Part shown: piece by piece, positions 40,501 to 55,500 of the stretch
Numbering within the stretch: the first letter of the stretch is position 1
Layout: every line of letters begins with the position of its first letter
Assembly: GCA_003508835.1 (NCBI GenBank)
Contig: PUFA01000092.1
Location: forward strand, 4,588,001 to 4,652,000
Origin: Eonycteris spelaea
Lineage: Eukaryota; Chordata; Mammalia; Chiroptera; Pteropodidae
Reading direction: 5' to 3'
DNA: 64,000 nt
The notes under the pieces: generated by a model
What the model was told of the DNA's origin: nothing
Seen by the model: only the letters and a program-made list of their open reading frames with translations
Databases searched by the model: none
Position numbers and translations under genes: made by a program

Positions 40501-43500
40501 TTCTTCTCTAAATAACATTAACATTGACTTAAGGGTGGCAAATGACAGCTATGTTATTATCCAAATCTTTCCGAAAGTCAGGATCATGTTATAAATAATA
40601 TACTTAGGTTGTTTAATATGACTAATTAATCAGCAAGTTTTTTGACTAACGGATTATGTTTTGAGTTTTTCATTTCAAAAACAGTTTAATGACATGAATT
40701 TCTGGAATTAGAATAGATCATTTCCTAAATTCATATGAGTTCTGATTTTATGTGGTTCTAATTCTGTGAGTGAACGGTATCTCAAAAGAGTTGTCTAAAC
40801 TTACTATCATCAGTTCTTCTCATTATCTTCACTTAAATCCACTTGTCAGATTTTTTACCTTCATCACTCACTAAAATAATTATCAAGATTACTAATAAGC
40901 TCCACATTTTTGCCAAATCTAATGCTTAGCTTTGATTTGGGGTTACTTGGCATTCAGGAGAGTTGATTATTCTTTTCTCATGGAAACTTTCTTTTTCCAC
41001 ATGACATGTCTCAGTTTTCCTCCTCTGCAACTAACTGTTCCTTTTTAGTCTTCCTCACGTTCCTGATCTCAATGGTGCAATGCCTCGGAGCTCAGTCCTT
41101 GAGCTCTTTTCTTCTCTCTCTCAACTCACTTTTTCTCTCCGGTACTCTCTTGTGTTCTTATCATTCATATGGTTTTAGATTACTTAGGTCTTGCTGACAA
41201 ACCTAAACATATTTCCAGCTCATACCTTTCCCTTGAATTTCAGAACGTCTGTCCACTTTGCTCAGCATCTCTTCTCAGGTATCTGCTAGATATATTTGGA
41301 TCTTAATATGTCCCAAAGATAACTCTTGCTCCATAGGCTTTCCCATTTTAGTAAACTGCAACTTCATTCTGCTAATTGCTGGGCCAAAATCCTGGAGACA
41401 TCATGAGGTCTGCTTACTCTCACTCATATATCCAGCCAAAGCAGCAAACCTTGTTGGTTGTACCTCAAAGTATATCCAGAATCTGCCTCTTTCTTACCAC
41501 CTCCAGTATTATCACTTTGGCCCAGGCAACTATTCATCTTTTTCACCTGGATTATTATAATAGCCTTTTTTTAACCAGTCTCATTGACTCAGTCCTTATT
41601 TTTCCTGGTTCTATATTTTATAACGTTAGTTCAGTTTTCCTCCACATATTCCTCGTGTCTTTGTTCAAGTGTCTTCTCAATCAGGCCTTCCTCACTCTCT
41701 TTAAAACCATATCTCCCACTTCTCATCACTCATGAGCTCCATTCCCTCTCCTGCTTTTTCTGTAGCTCATCTTTCTAACGTGCTCTGTAATTTACTTACT
41801 TGGTTTATTTGTATCCCTCTCAATTGAATACAGATTCCATCATCATTGGATGTTTGTCTGATTTGATCAGTGATGTTTGTTCTGTTATCTGTACTAGTGT
41901 CTAAAACATAAGGGAGACTGAAGTATTTATTGAATGAATTAGTTTCTGTATGCATTTCCTTTATTCTTTCCTTTGCCTCAGATTTTAGGCATGAGAATAA
42001 AGGGATAATGCAACTGATTTTTATCAATATATTTGAATTACCTGATTTAGTTGCTTTAATAGAAATTCTTTGCTTAACATTTATTATTAGTTATTTAGCT
42101 ATATTTTAATAGTGTCAAGGAAAGGTATTTATTTAGTGGCATATCTTCAGAGGATGTAGAATAATCTTAATAGTATTTAGACATTTTTTTCTTTGGAGTA
42201 TAATAAAGATGTATAAGAGTATAATAAGCTTATTTAAGTCAAGAGCCAAGCAATAAAGCCATGACCAGCTCATATTGTCTTAATGTGATTAAATAATTAT
42301 TTAATTCAATTATGATGGAGTTGGAAAATCAACATACCTTGGGGGAAAAAACATACTTTATGAAACTAACACTGATTATTTTCTTTCTAGAGAGTAGGCA
42401 GTGACCAACTTATGCTGTGTTTAGAGCATTTAGAAAGGTCATGGGGCATTCATAGGGATGGCCAAGACACTGGCCTTAGTAGTTCTTTTATTAACTTCTC
42501 ATAAAAACTGACAAATTATAATTGACACTTTCTATGTGAAATGGAAATAAGGGCTATCTAATCCAGCTCATCAGTTATTATGACAAGAGTTTTTGTCAGA
42601 GCAGAGATAATAGAGTAAAAGCATACAAATGCAAAAGGTGGATTTGAAAGTTTTCATTTGTTCAAATTTTTTGATATCTTATTATATAGTTTTAATATTA
42701 TGTAGTTGTGATATACCTGAAAACTTAAATATGTTTTAAAATGTCCACTTTATTCTGTCCTAATTGTCTTTAATGGTGGTAGCTAACATTTGCTACACTC
42801 CAAACACATCATCTCTCAGTCATCCTTCCAAATCTGTATGGTAGGTACTAATGACATATTTTTTGTGTTAAAACAGAATGGTAGGTATCTCAATTCTTTG
42901 AGATTTGTAAAGCTGTTTACCTTATACAAAATGCTATTTAAAAATTATTTTTATCAATTTCCTTGCTATTTTCCACCGACTCTTGACCGATCATTGTTTT
43001 ATGCCCCTCCCCTTTTTAATTTGCTGTATGTGTAAATAAACCTAGTAATACTGTGTTTTGTGTTTAAAATTTTTAAAGTAACTAAGCTCTGTACCTGACA
43101 ACCTGATAGGTTCTCCTTATTAGTGCAGTTGCAATGCATGAACCTTATATACACTAGCATTTTTCTCATTTTTGTCAGCATCTGCCAGGTCATCAAGGTT
43201 AAATGCCTTTAAATAAATGATGTTTACTTCAACATGTTAAAGGGATAAATGAGTCTAATTTTCCTTGCTTACACTGGCATTTTGTGTTTGAATTCTTGCC
43301 CCATCCCTTTTGCCTTTTTTGCTGAAGATTAGACATATATTAGCAGAGTCTTCTGCTTTTCAAAATGTATAATCTCCATTATCAATATTGCTTAGAAGTT
43401 GGCTGTCATCATAGCTGGAGTAATTTGACCTGGATCTCAGAGATCTGACAGCGTGCTTACAGGATCTGGTTCCTATAAAATTGACGTTGAAAATTAGACC

Positions 43501-46500
43501 TAATCTACTTTTCACAACTAAGTATACTCATAGCTTACAATTAGTGCATATTTTTAAGTATTCTCATTTACCACATGAATGAAATTGTCAACTCCAGGCA
43601 CAATGGGAAAAACACTAACGGAAATAAATTGACAGTTTATTACAGACTTTAGTCTTCTTTAAGATTTCTGAATGTCTTTTTCTTTAGGTTATTTCCCTAG
43701 ATAAGGCATCCAACAGGACATATGTGAAATTTATAGAGACTTAACATAGAGACTTTTTTAGGGTTTATGCCTTTGAGTTACTGAATGCCCATTGTCATAG
43801 GTAGCTGAGAATGCACTATTACCCTAAAATGTTTTTTTCTTCTATACTCAAATAAGCCCAGACAATTATGCATATCAGTATTCCTTAACTTGTCTTAATA
43901 AATTTAGTATTGTGTTAATACAATTCTAAACTTTTCCCTTTGTTCTACCATATAGGTATTTCAGGTATTGAATGAAAAGAAACAGATACATGCTATAAAG
44001 TATGTGAACTTAGAAGAAGCAGATAATCAAACAATTGATAGTTACCGGAATGAAATCGCTTATTTGAATAAACTACAACAACACAGTGATAAGATCATTC
44101 GACTTTATGATTAGTAAGAATTTTTTTTTAATTTAAAAGAAAATTTGGGGGGGGGTATAATTCTTCTGATAAATACTTAATATCAATAGTCTAATACTAG
44201 TATAACCTAACTATTTATTATTTTGTTGTTTATTTGTTTTTAATGGCAGTGAAATCACAGACCAGTACATCTACATGGTAATGGAGTGTGGAAATATTGA
44301 TCTTAATAGTTGGCTTAAAAAGAAAAAATCCATTAATCCATGGGAACGCAAGAGTTACTGGAAAAATATGTTGGAAGCAGTTTACACAATTCATCAACAT
44401 GGTATTTTAAAATCTCTTATGTAAAGTTAAAATATTCAATAATAGTGTCATCTTAGAGAAATGTACCTACGATTTTAAGATATTGGTTATTGTCAACTTT
44501 AGACTAAATAAACTAAACATTTGGAAATTTATGTAAAGATGAAGGAACAAAATCATTTCTTTAAAGCACCGTTAACCAGAAAATATAGAGCATGAACTCA
44601 AGTTCCACATCTGTAAATACAAAATGTATCTATCAATAATAATGCAGTCATAATCTTAAATCTCCGAATACTTGAATTATAGCAGATCTGAGACTTTGGG
44701 GTTCAGGCATCCTAAAAATCTAAGATATTTCACTCATTCTAGTGGTTTTATATCAAGTGCCTTGTGTGGGAGTTGTTTTTTATTTTTATTTATTTATTTT
44801 TTACCTGTTAGCCTTACCTTTTGGCTTGATTTTTTACTTTACTTGGACTTGATTTCTTTAGGCTTCTCTGCCTTTGTTTTATCCTTTTTAATAACTGTTA
44901 ACCTGGATAATTGTAATTGGTCTCCTCGTGTCTCCCTTCCTATAAGTTAAAAGAATTCACCAGTGATGAAGATAAGGCTATAGGGATGGAGGTGTCAGGA
45001 ACATGAGGGGCTCACCATCTGGCAGTATAATTTACAATGCTCTCTAGTGGGTGGTGAATCACAGTGGTTAAATATTAACTCTGAAGCCAGCTGCCTAGGT
45101 TCATCTCATGGCACTGTCACCTAGGCCCTATGACACTTAACAAATGACTTAAAATCTTTGCCTTAGTACCTCACCTAAAAATGGGGATAATAGTACTTAC
45201 CTCAACATTGGTATAAAGATTAAGTGATTCAATACAAGCAACAAACTTAGATTAGTGCCTGGCCCATAGCAGGTGCTGTATATTTGTAGACTGTATTAAA
45301 AATGAATATTTAATTTGATTGACTAATTAAAGGAATCAGTTTGGCCAGTAGATTGTGAATTTTTTTGTATTTACAAAGTTTTACATTGTCTAATATTATA
45401 ATGGATTTTTATTTTGAAGGCATTGTTCACAGTGATCTGAAACCTGCCAACTTTTTGATAGTTGATGGAATGCTAAAGCTAATTGATTTTGGTATCGCAA
45501 ACCAAATGCAACCAGATACAACAAGTATTGTTAAAGACTCTCAGGTGAGACTTAATGAATGGTTGCTTACCACACAGTAGAGTTTAATTTCTTTTCACCT
45601 GTGAAGTATTATTTTACTAATGGGGATTTTATCTTTACCTACCTCATTAAATGACTTGAAGCCTTTTTATAAGAATGGGTACTTTAACTACAAAAACAAA
45701 TCACAACCATGACTAATACAAATTTGTATGGATAGTCAAGATCCAGTAGAAATATATCCAGCAATTTTGAATGATTGTTCTATAGCTGAGCTAGAATCAG
45801 TAATACCTATCTTGGAAATCATCTTGGTCATTCATTATCTAAAACTCACCCAAAACTTGGTCTCAGAGTTTTTCCAGTAGCAGCCAAAGAGGGAATTGCA
45901 ATTACATGTTTTGTATTATTTATGAGGTAAGATTATTTCAGTCTTCCAGAGAAGTAAGAGTTTTCCTATCAGTTACATTTGGGGGAAAAAAAAAATTCTT
46001 AAGTGGGCTTTCATATTCAAAGCACTATAATAAAGAGTGTACTCAGTTGAATTTTAAAATAAAATAATGCATTTAAAATTGGCATCATCCTACTGTGAAA
46101 ACTTGCATCCCATCTCAGTTCGGACATAGGCTCAGGGATATTTGGAGAAAAGGTAGATTGTTGGTTGGCTGGTTGATTTTTAAAAAGCATTGTGAGTCTA
46201 TTCCAATACCAGAATGAGTGATTGGTCGATTCTTTCATAATTTATTTCCATTAATATAATTCTAGCCTGGACAGTTTTATGGTAGTTGCCTACCATAACC
46301 ACAGAAAAAACAGCATTCTGAAGGGAGTCACTTTGCTGATTATGAGCTCAATTTATTTTGCTGGAGTTATGAAGAAATTTATGTCTTAATATTGCTGTCA
46401 TTTGAGTTTTTCAGTTATGTTACCGAAATGTGTAATTAACCTAAGTTTCCAAGGACTCTGGCATTGTGTGTTTTTACAAATCTAAAGCAGAATGAAGTAT

Positions 46501-49500
46501 TTTCATTGATTTGTGTTTCTGTGATTTGGCATACAGGTTGGTACAGTTAATTATATGCCACCAGAAGCAATCAAAGATATGTCTTCCTTCAAGAGAGAAT
46601 GGAAAATCCAAATCAAAGGTACTATAAAGGTTATTATATCTCATTTATCTTGTATCAATAGGGTATGTTTCTATTCTCTGAATAAACTTAACAGATAGCT
46701 GAAAGTCATTTTAAGTTTTAAAACTATTGGGCCATTACAGAAATTGCTGTAGTATTTAATTTCACCTTCTTCATTGGTTTGAGATTGTTCTTTAATGTAT
46801 TGCTTTTAATATGGCAATGCCTGACAATGTGCTTCCACAAGAAATGCACCTAGATGTTTTCTTGAGTTTTGAAACTAAAGGAAAAAAAATAGGACTAAAT
46901 TAGCTCTGATTTGGACACCTTAAATAATGTAGAATTGATAACCTTTGAAGTTTTGTTTGTTTCATCTATGATTCTTACATTTTATTTCTTACCATTTATT
47001 CACTGTGGATTCTACATTTCCAAGTACAACTCTAGAATTATACTTTTTCCTGGCCTGCCATTGGCTACTTTCCCACTAACCTTATTATTTCATCAACTCA
47101 GTGAGCTTTGTGTTAGCCTCATTAGTGCGTCATGGACCTATTTTGCCTGTAATAATGCCTCCAACCTCCCAAGCTAATCCTTTTTCCATTGCACTGTAAC
47201 CAAGAGGATACAAACACACATTGTTGTCAAGGACGGTATTCAAGTCATAGATCTTGCCTCTTCACTAACTATCTTTGCAACTTGCCTAGATTCTTCATCT
47301 GTAAATTAATTTACAAACAGCATCTGTTTTAAAGTAATTAAGGTGTAAGTGAGAAAGAATATAATATTTACATTGTCCAGCTCATAATAATGCTGAATAA
47401 ATTGTGCTTTTATTTACTAAATATATTTTCCTAGAGAATTGTGGCTGCTAAAAACCTTTTCAGATAGTCTCACTTATAAAATTATTTTATATCTGTTTAG
47501 CTTCCCTTTTTCTTCTCATACTTAGATTTGTTTGTCCTCTTTTTTTTCTTTTACTTGATTAGACTTGCCATGGTTTTGTTCATTTTAAAGAAAAGGGTCT
47601 TGATTTTTATTTATTAGTTCTATTTTCATAGAATTAATTTCTCTCTAATTAGCTTCTGCTTTATCTTTATCCTTTAGGTTTCCTTTTCCTAGCTTCTGGA
47701 TTTAAAATAATTGCTAATTTAATTTTAGTATTCTTATAATTAAAAATATTAGTGCTGAATCTACTGAGTTTTACTTCTACTTATAGGTTTTCCTGTAATA
47801 TTTCTTACTTTCATTAATTTCATAATTTGTAATTTCAGTTTGAAATTGTTTCTTTTTTACATTAAAATAAGATTAAGTTGCATGTAGGGTTTAGATTTTT
47901 TTCAGTTATCAACTCAGTGCTTATTTATTTATTTATTTATTTATTTTAAATTAGTTGATTATTTACCTTTATTTAACTTATTTACTTTTCTACCTCCTCC
48001 TTTCCCCTTCCCCCTCCCCTCTGGTAACCCACTAGTCTATTGTCCATGTCCATGAGTCTCTGTTTGTTTGTCCTGTTCTTTTGTTGCTTTTAGGTTTATA
48101 TCCCACATATAAGTGATATCATGTGATTTTTCAACTTTTTCTCTCTGGCTTATTTTGCTTAGCATGATTATCTTGAGGTCCATCCATGTTGTCGCAAATG
48201 GCAGTATTTATCTCTTCTTATGGCTGAGTAATATTCCATTGTATATATGTACCACAGCTTCTTTAGCCAATCATCTATGTAGAACATTTAGTTGCTTCCA
48301 TGTCCTGGCCACTGTGAATAATGCTGCTGTGAACATGGTGTGCAAATCTTTTGGATATGAGTTTTCAAGTCTTTGGGTAAATACCCAGTAGAGGGATTGC
48401 TGGATCATATGGTAGATCAATTCTTAGTTTTTTGAGGAACCTCCATACTGTTTTCCATAGTGGCTGTACCAATTTGCAGTCCCACCAGCAGTGTATGAGG
48501 TTCCTTTTTCTCCACATCCTCTCCACATTTGTTATTACTTGTCCTGTTGATTATAGCATTCTAACAGGTGTGAGATGGTATCTCATTGTGGTTTTGATTT
48601 GCATTTCCCTAATAGCTAGCAATGTTGAGCATCTTCTTTATTTGGCCATTTGTATGTCCTCTAGGGAGAAGTGTCTGTTCAGGTCTCTGCCCATTTTTTG
48701 ATTGGATCGTTTGTTTTTTTGTTGTTATTGAGTTGTATGAGTTCTTTTGTATTTTGGATATTAGGCCTTATCAGAGGCATTGCTTGCAAATATATTTTCC
48801 CATTCGGATGGTTGTCTCTTTACCTTGTAGGTTTCTTTTGCTGAGCAGAAGCTTTTAGTTTGATGTAGTCCCATTCATTTATTTTTTTTTACTTCCCTTG
48901 CCTTTTGAGGTCAAATTCATAAAATCCTCTTTAAGTCCAAGGTCCTTGAGTTTAGTTCCTATGTTTTCTTCTATGCATTTTATTGTTTCAGGTCTTATAT
49001 TCAGGTCCTTAATCCATTTTGAGTTAATTTTGTGTGTGGTGATAGACAACAGTCTAGTTTCATTCTTTTGCAGGTGGCTTTCCAGTTTTCCCAGCACCAT
49101 TTATTGAAGAGGCTTTCCTTTCTCCACTGTATGTTTTTGGCTTTTTTGTCAAAAATTATTTGCCCTATAAATATGGGTTTACTTCTGGACTCTCGTTCTG
49201 TTCCACTGGTCCGTGTGTCTGTTTTGCTGCCATTTGATTACTGTCACTTTGTAGTATAATTTGAAGTCAGGCAGAGTGATGCCTCCAGCCTCGTTCTTTT
49301 TCTCAGGATGGCTTTGGCAATTGGGGTTTTTTGCTTCCATACAAATCTGATGATTTTTGTTCTATTTCTTTAAAAAATGCTGATGGGATTTTGATGGGGA
49401 TTGCATTAAATCTGTATAATGCTTTAGGTAATATGGTCATTTTAACTATGTTGATTCTTCCAATCCAAGAACATGGAATATCTTTCCATTTCTTTGTATC

Positions 49501-52500
49501 TTCTTCAATTTCTTTTAATAGGGTCTTATAGTTTTCATTATATAGGTCCTTCACATGTTTTGTTAAATTTATTCTAGGTATTTTATTGCGAAAGGAATTA
49601 TTTTTTCACACTTTTTCTGAATTTCATTAGAGTATAGGAATGCTATTGATTTTTGAACGTTGATTTTGTATCCAGAACTTTACTATATTTTGCTTATTGT
49701 TTCTAGTCTTAGGATTTCTATATAGAAAATCATGTTTGCAAATAGTGATAGTTTGACTCTTCATTTCCTATGTGGATGCGTTTATCTCTTTCTGTTGTCT
49801 TTATTGCCTCGCCAGGACTTCCAATGATATATTGAATAAGAGAGGTGATAGTGGACAGTGCCTTATTCCTGATCTTAGAAAGAATTTTAGTTTTTCACTA
49901 GTAAGTATAATGTTGGCTAAGGGTTTGTCATAGATGGCCTTTATTATGTTAAGGTACTTTTCCTTCTATACCGATTTTGTTAGTGTTTTGATCATAAAAT
50001 GCTTATCTTGTTGAAGACTTTTTTCTGCATCTATGATATTATTTTTTAATTTGTTTGTGTGATGTATCACATAATCAATTTATGTAACCATCCCTTGCCC
50101 CTGGGATGAAGCCCACTTGATCGGTGTATAATTTTGAATATGTTGCTGTATTTGGTTTGCTACTGTCTTATTTAGTGTTTGTGCATCTGTGTTTATGAGA
50201 GATTATAGTCTGTAGTTTTCTTTTTTTGTATTATCCTTTCCAGTTTTGGTATCAGAGTAATATTGGCCTCTCAAAATGATTGAGAAGTATTATTGCCTCC
50301 TCTTCTAGTTTTTTGGAAGAGTTTATAGGTTTAAATCTTCTTGAATGTTTGGTAGAATTCACTGGTGAAGCCATCTGGTCCTGGACTTTTACTTTTTTGG
50401 TAGGTTTTTGATGATAGTTTCAATTTCCATACTGCTGATCGGTTTTTTTTCAGTTCTTCTTGATTTAGTTTAGGAAGATTGTATTTTTCTAAGTACTGGT
50501 CCATTTCTTCTAGGTTATTAAATTTGGTGTTATATACTTTTACATAGTATTCTTGTTGATCCCTTGTATTTCTGCAATGTCAGTTGTAATTTCCCTTCTT
50601 TCATCCTGGTTTGTCTCTGTATCCTTTCTTTTTTTCTTCAGTGAGCCTATTGGTCAATTTTATTAAACTTCTCGAAGAACCAGCTCTTTGTTGCATTTAT
50701 TTTTCTATTTTTTTTTTTCAATTTCATTTATTTCTGCTCTAATTTTGATGATTTCTTTCTTTCTGCTGATGAGGCTTCATTTGTTCTTTCTTTTCTGGTT
50801 TTTTAAGATGAAGCTTTAGTGTGGTTTATTTGGGCTCATTCTTCTTTTTTGGAGATAGACCTGTAATGATATGAACTTTTCTTCTTATGACCACTTCTGC
50901 TGTCCCAAAATTTTGATATGTTTATCTTCGTTTCTATGTATCTCTTCATCTCTCATTTTATTTCTTACCTAACCCAGTTTTTTCAGTAGCATGTTGTTTA
51001 TCCTCATGTTTTTGTGATTCTTCCTGAGTTCTTTTGCAGTTGATCTCCAGTTTTAGAACATTATGATCAGAGAATTGGTTGGTATGATTTTAACCCTCTT
51101 ATATTTTGAGGCTATCTCTGTGTCCCTGTATGTGATCAGTTTTTGAAAATATTCCATGTGCACTAGAGAAGAATGTGTAAGCAGCTATTCAGGGATGGAT
51201 TTCAATTATGTCCAGTTGGTCTAATGTGTCATTTAAGAATGTTATTTATTTTGATTGATTCTGTCCTTCTGACAGTGGGTATTTAGGTCCCCTACTACGA
51301 GTTCTGTTTCTCCCTTTGCTTCTGATAGTAATTTCTTTACATATTTGGGGGCTCCTTGATTGGGAGCATAGATATTATAAGTATTATATCTTCTTGGTGC
51401 ATGATCCCTTTATCATTATGAAGTGTCCCTCAGTATCTTTTCTATACCTTTTTATTTGAAGTGTATTTCGTCTGATATTAGTATTGCTACTCCCGCTTTT
51501 CTCTGAATGCCATTTGCTTGAAATACCATTTTCCATCCTTTCACTTTGAGTCTATCTTTGTCTTTGAAAGCTGTGCTGTGTTCCTGGGGGCAGCATATGG
51601 TTGGGTTTTGTTTTTTGATCCATTCTGCAAGTCTGTGCCTTTTTATTGGTGAGTTCAGTCCATTTACATTTAAGGTAATTATTGAATGTGAGGTCTTCTT
51701 ATAGCCATTTTATCTTTTGCTTTCTGGGAGCTCGGTGTTTCCATTGCTTCCTTGTCCTTGTGTTTCTGTTTGTTTGTTTTTTTTTTTTATTTTGGTTGGC
51801 TTTTGTGGGTTTGCCTCTGGTTCTTGTTTTATGTTATAAAAACTTCAGTTCTGAATCTTTGGTGTGTAGTTATCATTATGACTATGTAAAGGATAGTTAT
51901 ATATATACAGTCCATTTTCTTCTTACTTGCCTTATTTCCATTCTCCTTTGCAAGTTTGAATCTTTGATTCCTCCCTTTTCAGTCAGTCATTATTATCTCA
52001 ATTTGTCCTTATGTATGCTAAACGATCATTACTATCTTATTATAAACAATTCACTTATTATTTAAGCTTATAATGCCCTGTTCTTAGTAAGGATTGCACT
52101 CCTCTGCTTCTACTTGCCTCATAGTCATTTTATTCCTAATTACGTATTTTTGTTTTTGTTGTGATTTTGTTTTAGATGAGGTGACCCCTTTCAGTACTTC
52201 TGTAGTGTAGGCCTCATAGTGGAGAATTCCTCAGTGTTTGATGTTAGAAAGGTCTTCATTTGTCCTTCATATCTAAAGAAGAGCTTAGCTGGATATATTA
52301 TTCTAGGCTGGTAGTTCCTTTCACTTAATAGTTTTAAATATTTGATTCCATTTCTTTCTGGCTTGTAAGGTTTCCACTGAGAAGTCCAAGGATAATCTAA
52401 TGGGGTTTCCTTTATAACTTTACCATTTTCTTTGTCCCTGGCTGTCTTGAAGATTCTGTCTTTATCGTTAATTTTTGATAACTTTAATACAATGTATCTT

Positions 52501-55500
52501 GGTGAAGCCATTTTGGGTTTGAGATAATTGGGTGTTCTGTTGACTTCTTGAATTACAACTCAAGCTCATTCCTTAGATTTGGGAAATTCTCATCCAATAT
52601 GTTGTCTGAAAGTGCTTTCTTGTCTCTGCTCCTTTCTTTGCCTTCCTTCAGTAGTGCATTATTCTAATCTTCCTCTCTTGATGGTATCTGCTAGGTTCTT
52701 ATATTTCTCTTTATTTATTTTTCATTTCTTCAGTTTCTCTCCTTTTCTTTGATTTATTTCTAGATTTTCTGTCTTCGATAGCACTGATCCTTTCCTCCAT
52801 TTGGTTTACTCTATTTCCCAAGCTTGCTATTTCATTTTTCAACTCTTGCAGTGTGGTTTTTTTAATCTTCAGAAGATCTATTCTGTTCTTTTTGAGGGTT
52901 TCACTCTCCTTGCTCTGCTGTTGGCTATTGAGTTGTTTTTTAATTTCCTGAAATTTAATATGACTCATTTCAGAACTCACTTGAGTTTTTTGCAGAAGTA
53001 CCAGTCCTGTTAGTCTCTGTCATTTAATGGCATTCTATGTCTGTAAGCTTATTTTTTGGAGATTTTTCTCTTTCTTTCTGAGATGCGGCTTGTCACCTTG
53101 GTTGTTCATGGTGTTTAATGGACTATTTGTCCACCTGGGAATTAATGGAAGTGTCGTATTCTGCTGTTTTTCCGGAAAGAAAGTTTATTATATAAAGGTC
53201 TCTCTTTAGCCTGTTGCAAAGAAAGCGCTTCTTTTGATTCCAAAGCCTCGTTGGATCCCTGCTTTATTTAAGAAGCCTTAAAATATGCCTTAAAAAAGGT
53301 TTATTGTAGATATTTATTAACGCTCGCTGCCCTCAGTTTCACTCCCCCCTGTCAGATTAAGCGGACAGTCTCAGCAGCGTTGGCTCAGAGTCCCCTGGGG
53401 CTCGTGGTGCTCAGTCTTGGACAGTTATAGGGGAGGGGCCCTCTGGGTTGGGAGTTGGGGGCTGCAAACTTCAGCCTCAGTATTGCAAACTGGGGCCAGT
53501 AAAAACCAACTTTTGTTCCTCTGCAGTTCCATCCCGCTTCTTGCTTTCTGCCCTTTTGACTGGGCCCTGCTGCCCACCATGGGGAGCTCATTACCCCTTC
53601 CCCCTCATCCTTCTGCAGGGAGCTCCGGAGGCTGGCGGAGAGGCTTTTTTCTATTTCTCCCAGTCCATCACCAGACACCGGAGTTCTGACCTGTGGTAGC
53701 TTTCTGATGAGCAAATCCCACGCTCAGATGTGCTGGTGGTTGCAGTTTGGGTGTTTTTTGTTGAGTTTTAGATGTTCAGCTATTTGCTGTTTCAAGGTGG
53801 AGATCTTTGGAACATCTCTCACTCCACCAGTGTTTCCTTCTGCAAAACTAATAGCTTGTGTTCTTGGGTTTTAAGATAGCTCAAGTGAAATAACCTTTTT
53901 AAGAATTTATATGTACTTTTGTACTATGAAATTTATATAAAAATTGTATTGTAATCTTTGGGGAAACAAGTTAACTTAATTTATAGTTGTATTTTTCTTT
54001 GTTTTGTATTTTTCAAGCTGACAAGAATGTAATACTTTGGCTTTAGTTGATGTGTATAGTTTAATTATGAGTCGAAAGATTTAAAGTGAAAATATCTCGG
54101 TAAAATATATTAAAAATTTGAAAAAGATGGTTTGTCGTGTAAACATAATCTGGTAGTTGCACATTCATTGAGGTTTAGTTATGATTCCAAATATTAGGGT
54201 TTGTACATATATATATATATATATAACATATATATGTGTTTGTATTTAATATTCTTACATTTAATTTTATATTAAAATATGACAACTTTTTGTTTTTGTT
54301 TTGTTTTGCAACTTAGATAAGCCCCAAAAGTGATGTTTGGTCCTTAGGATGCATTTTGTACTATATGACTTATGGGAAAACACCATTTCAGCATATAATT
54401 AATCAGATTTCCAAATTACATGCTATAATTGACCCTAATCATGAAATCAAATTTCCTGATATTCCAGAGAGAGATCTTCAAGATGTGTTAAAGGTAATGT
54501 TAATCGTATATGGATATAGAGAAACAGTATATCATATACAGTTGACCATTAAACAACTCAGAGGTTAGGGCACCCCAACACAGTCAAAAATCTGCATTTA
54601 AGTTTTGACTCCCCAAAAATTTAACTATTAATAGCCTGCTGTTGACTGAAAACCTTAATGATAACATAATTGTTTTGTATGTTATATATATTATATGCTG
54701 TATCCTTAAAGTAAAATAAGCTAGAGAAAAGAAAATGTTATTAAGGAAAGCAGAAGAAAGAGAAAATACATTTACAATTTTTATTGACAAATCTGCATAT
54801 AAGTGGACCACATAGTTCAAACACATGTTGTTCAAAGGTCAACTGTACATAAAATTGTTTGCTTAAAAGAAATATAGCTGAAATGATTAGAATAATGTAG
54901 CTGACTTAGCTATAACTAACTGGTCCGTTGAAAGGAATTGCTTATTGAATTAGCTTTTTAAGGCATGTTAAGTTCACTTTGAATGTATTAGTTTTAAAAT
55001 GCATAGTTAGGGACTTTGCAAAAATGACATGAAATAATCTCATTTCTGAGTAGGCTATCTAGAAACAACTCCTGTAACACAGTGCAATCTGAAAGAGTAC
55101 TTTATCAATATTATATAAGAAAACTTGCTTTGTTTTAAAAAATTAATCTTTATTTTTATAGCGTTGTTTAATAAGAGACCCTAAACAGAGGATATCCATT
55201 CCTGAGCTTCTGGAGCATCCGTATGTTCAAATTCAAACTCATCCAGGTACTTCTTTAAAAATCAATTTATTACCAGATTACTAATATAAACAGACTTTTA
55301 ACGATAACAAGAAGAAACATTCTGAATTGGCAGCTCTTTCCAAGACTGCTTTCTTCCTTAAGGAAGTAGTTCCTTTTATGCTAAATACTAAAATAAATGA
55401 AATCGCCTTTTTTGTTTTACTTGCTAGCATATATTTTTACTTATCCTAGATAAGAGGCTGTGATCAGTGTAAATTACAAAAAATGCTAATTATTATGCTG

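Noticed and set aside
41000..41780. Open frames of 100-119 codons in intron 14
   Set aside because: They overlap a LINE-2 fragment and have no recognisable protein domain.
45420..45544. HSD instead of HRD in the catalytic loop as a sign of a dead kinase
   Set aside because: Human TTK has the same HSD and is active; the catalytic Asp is present.
48113..52065. Plus-strand open frames up to 127 codons rich in Phe, Leu and Ser
   Set aside because: They are antisense shadows of LINE-1 ORF2.
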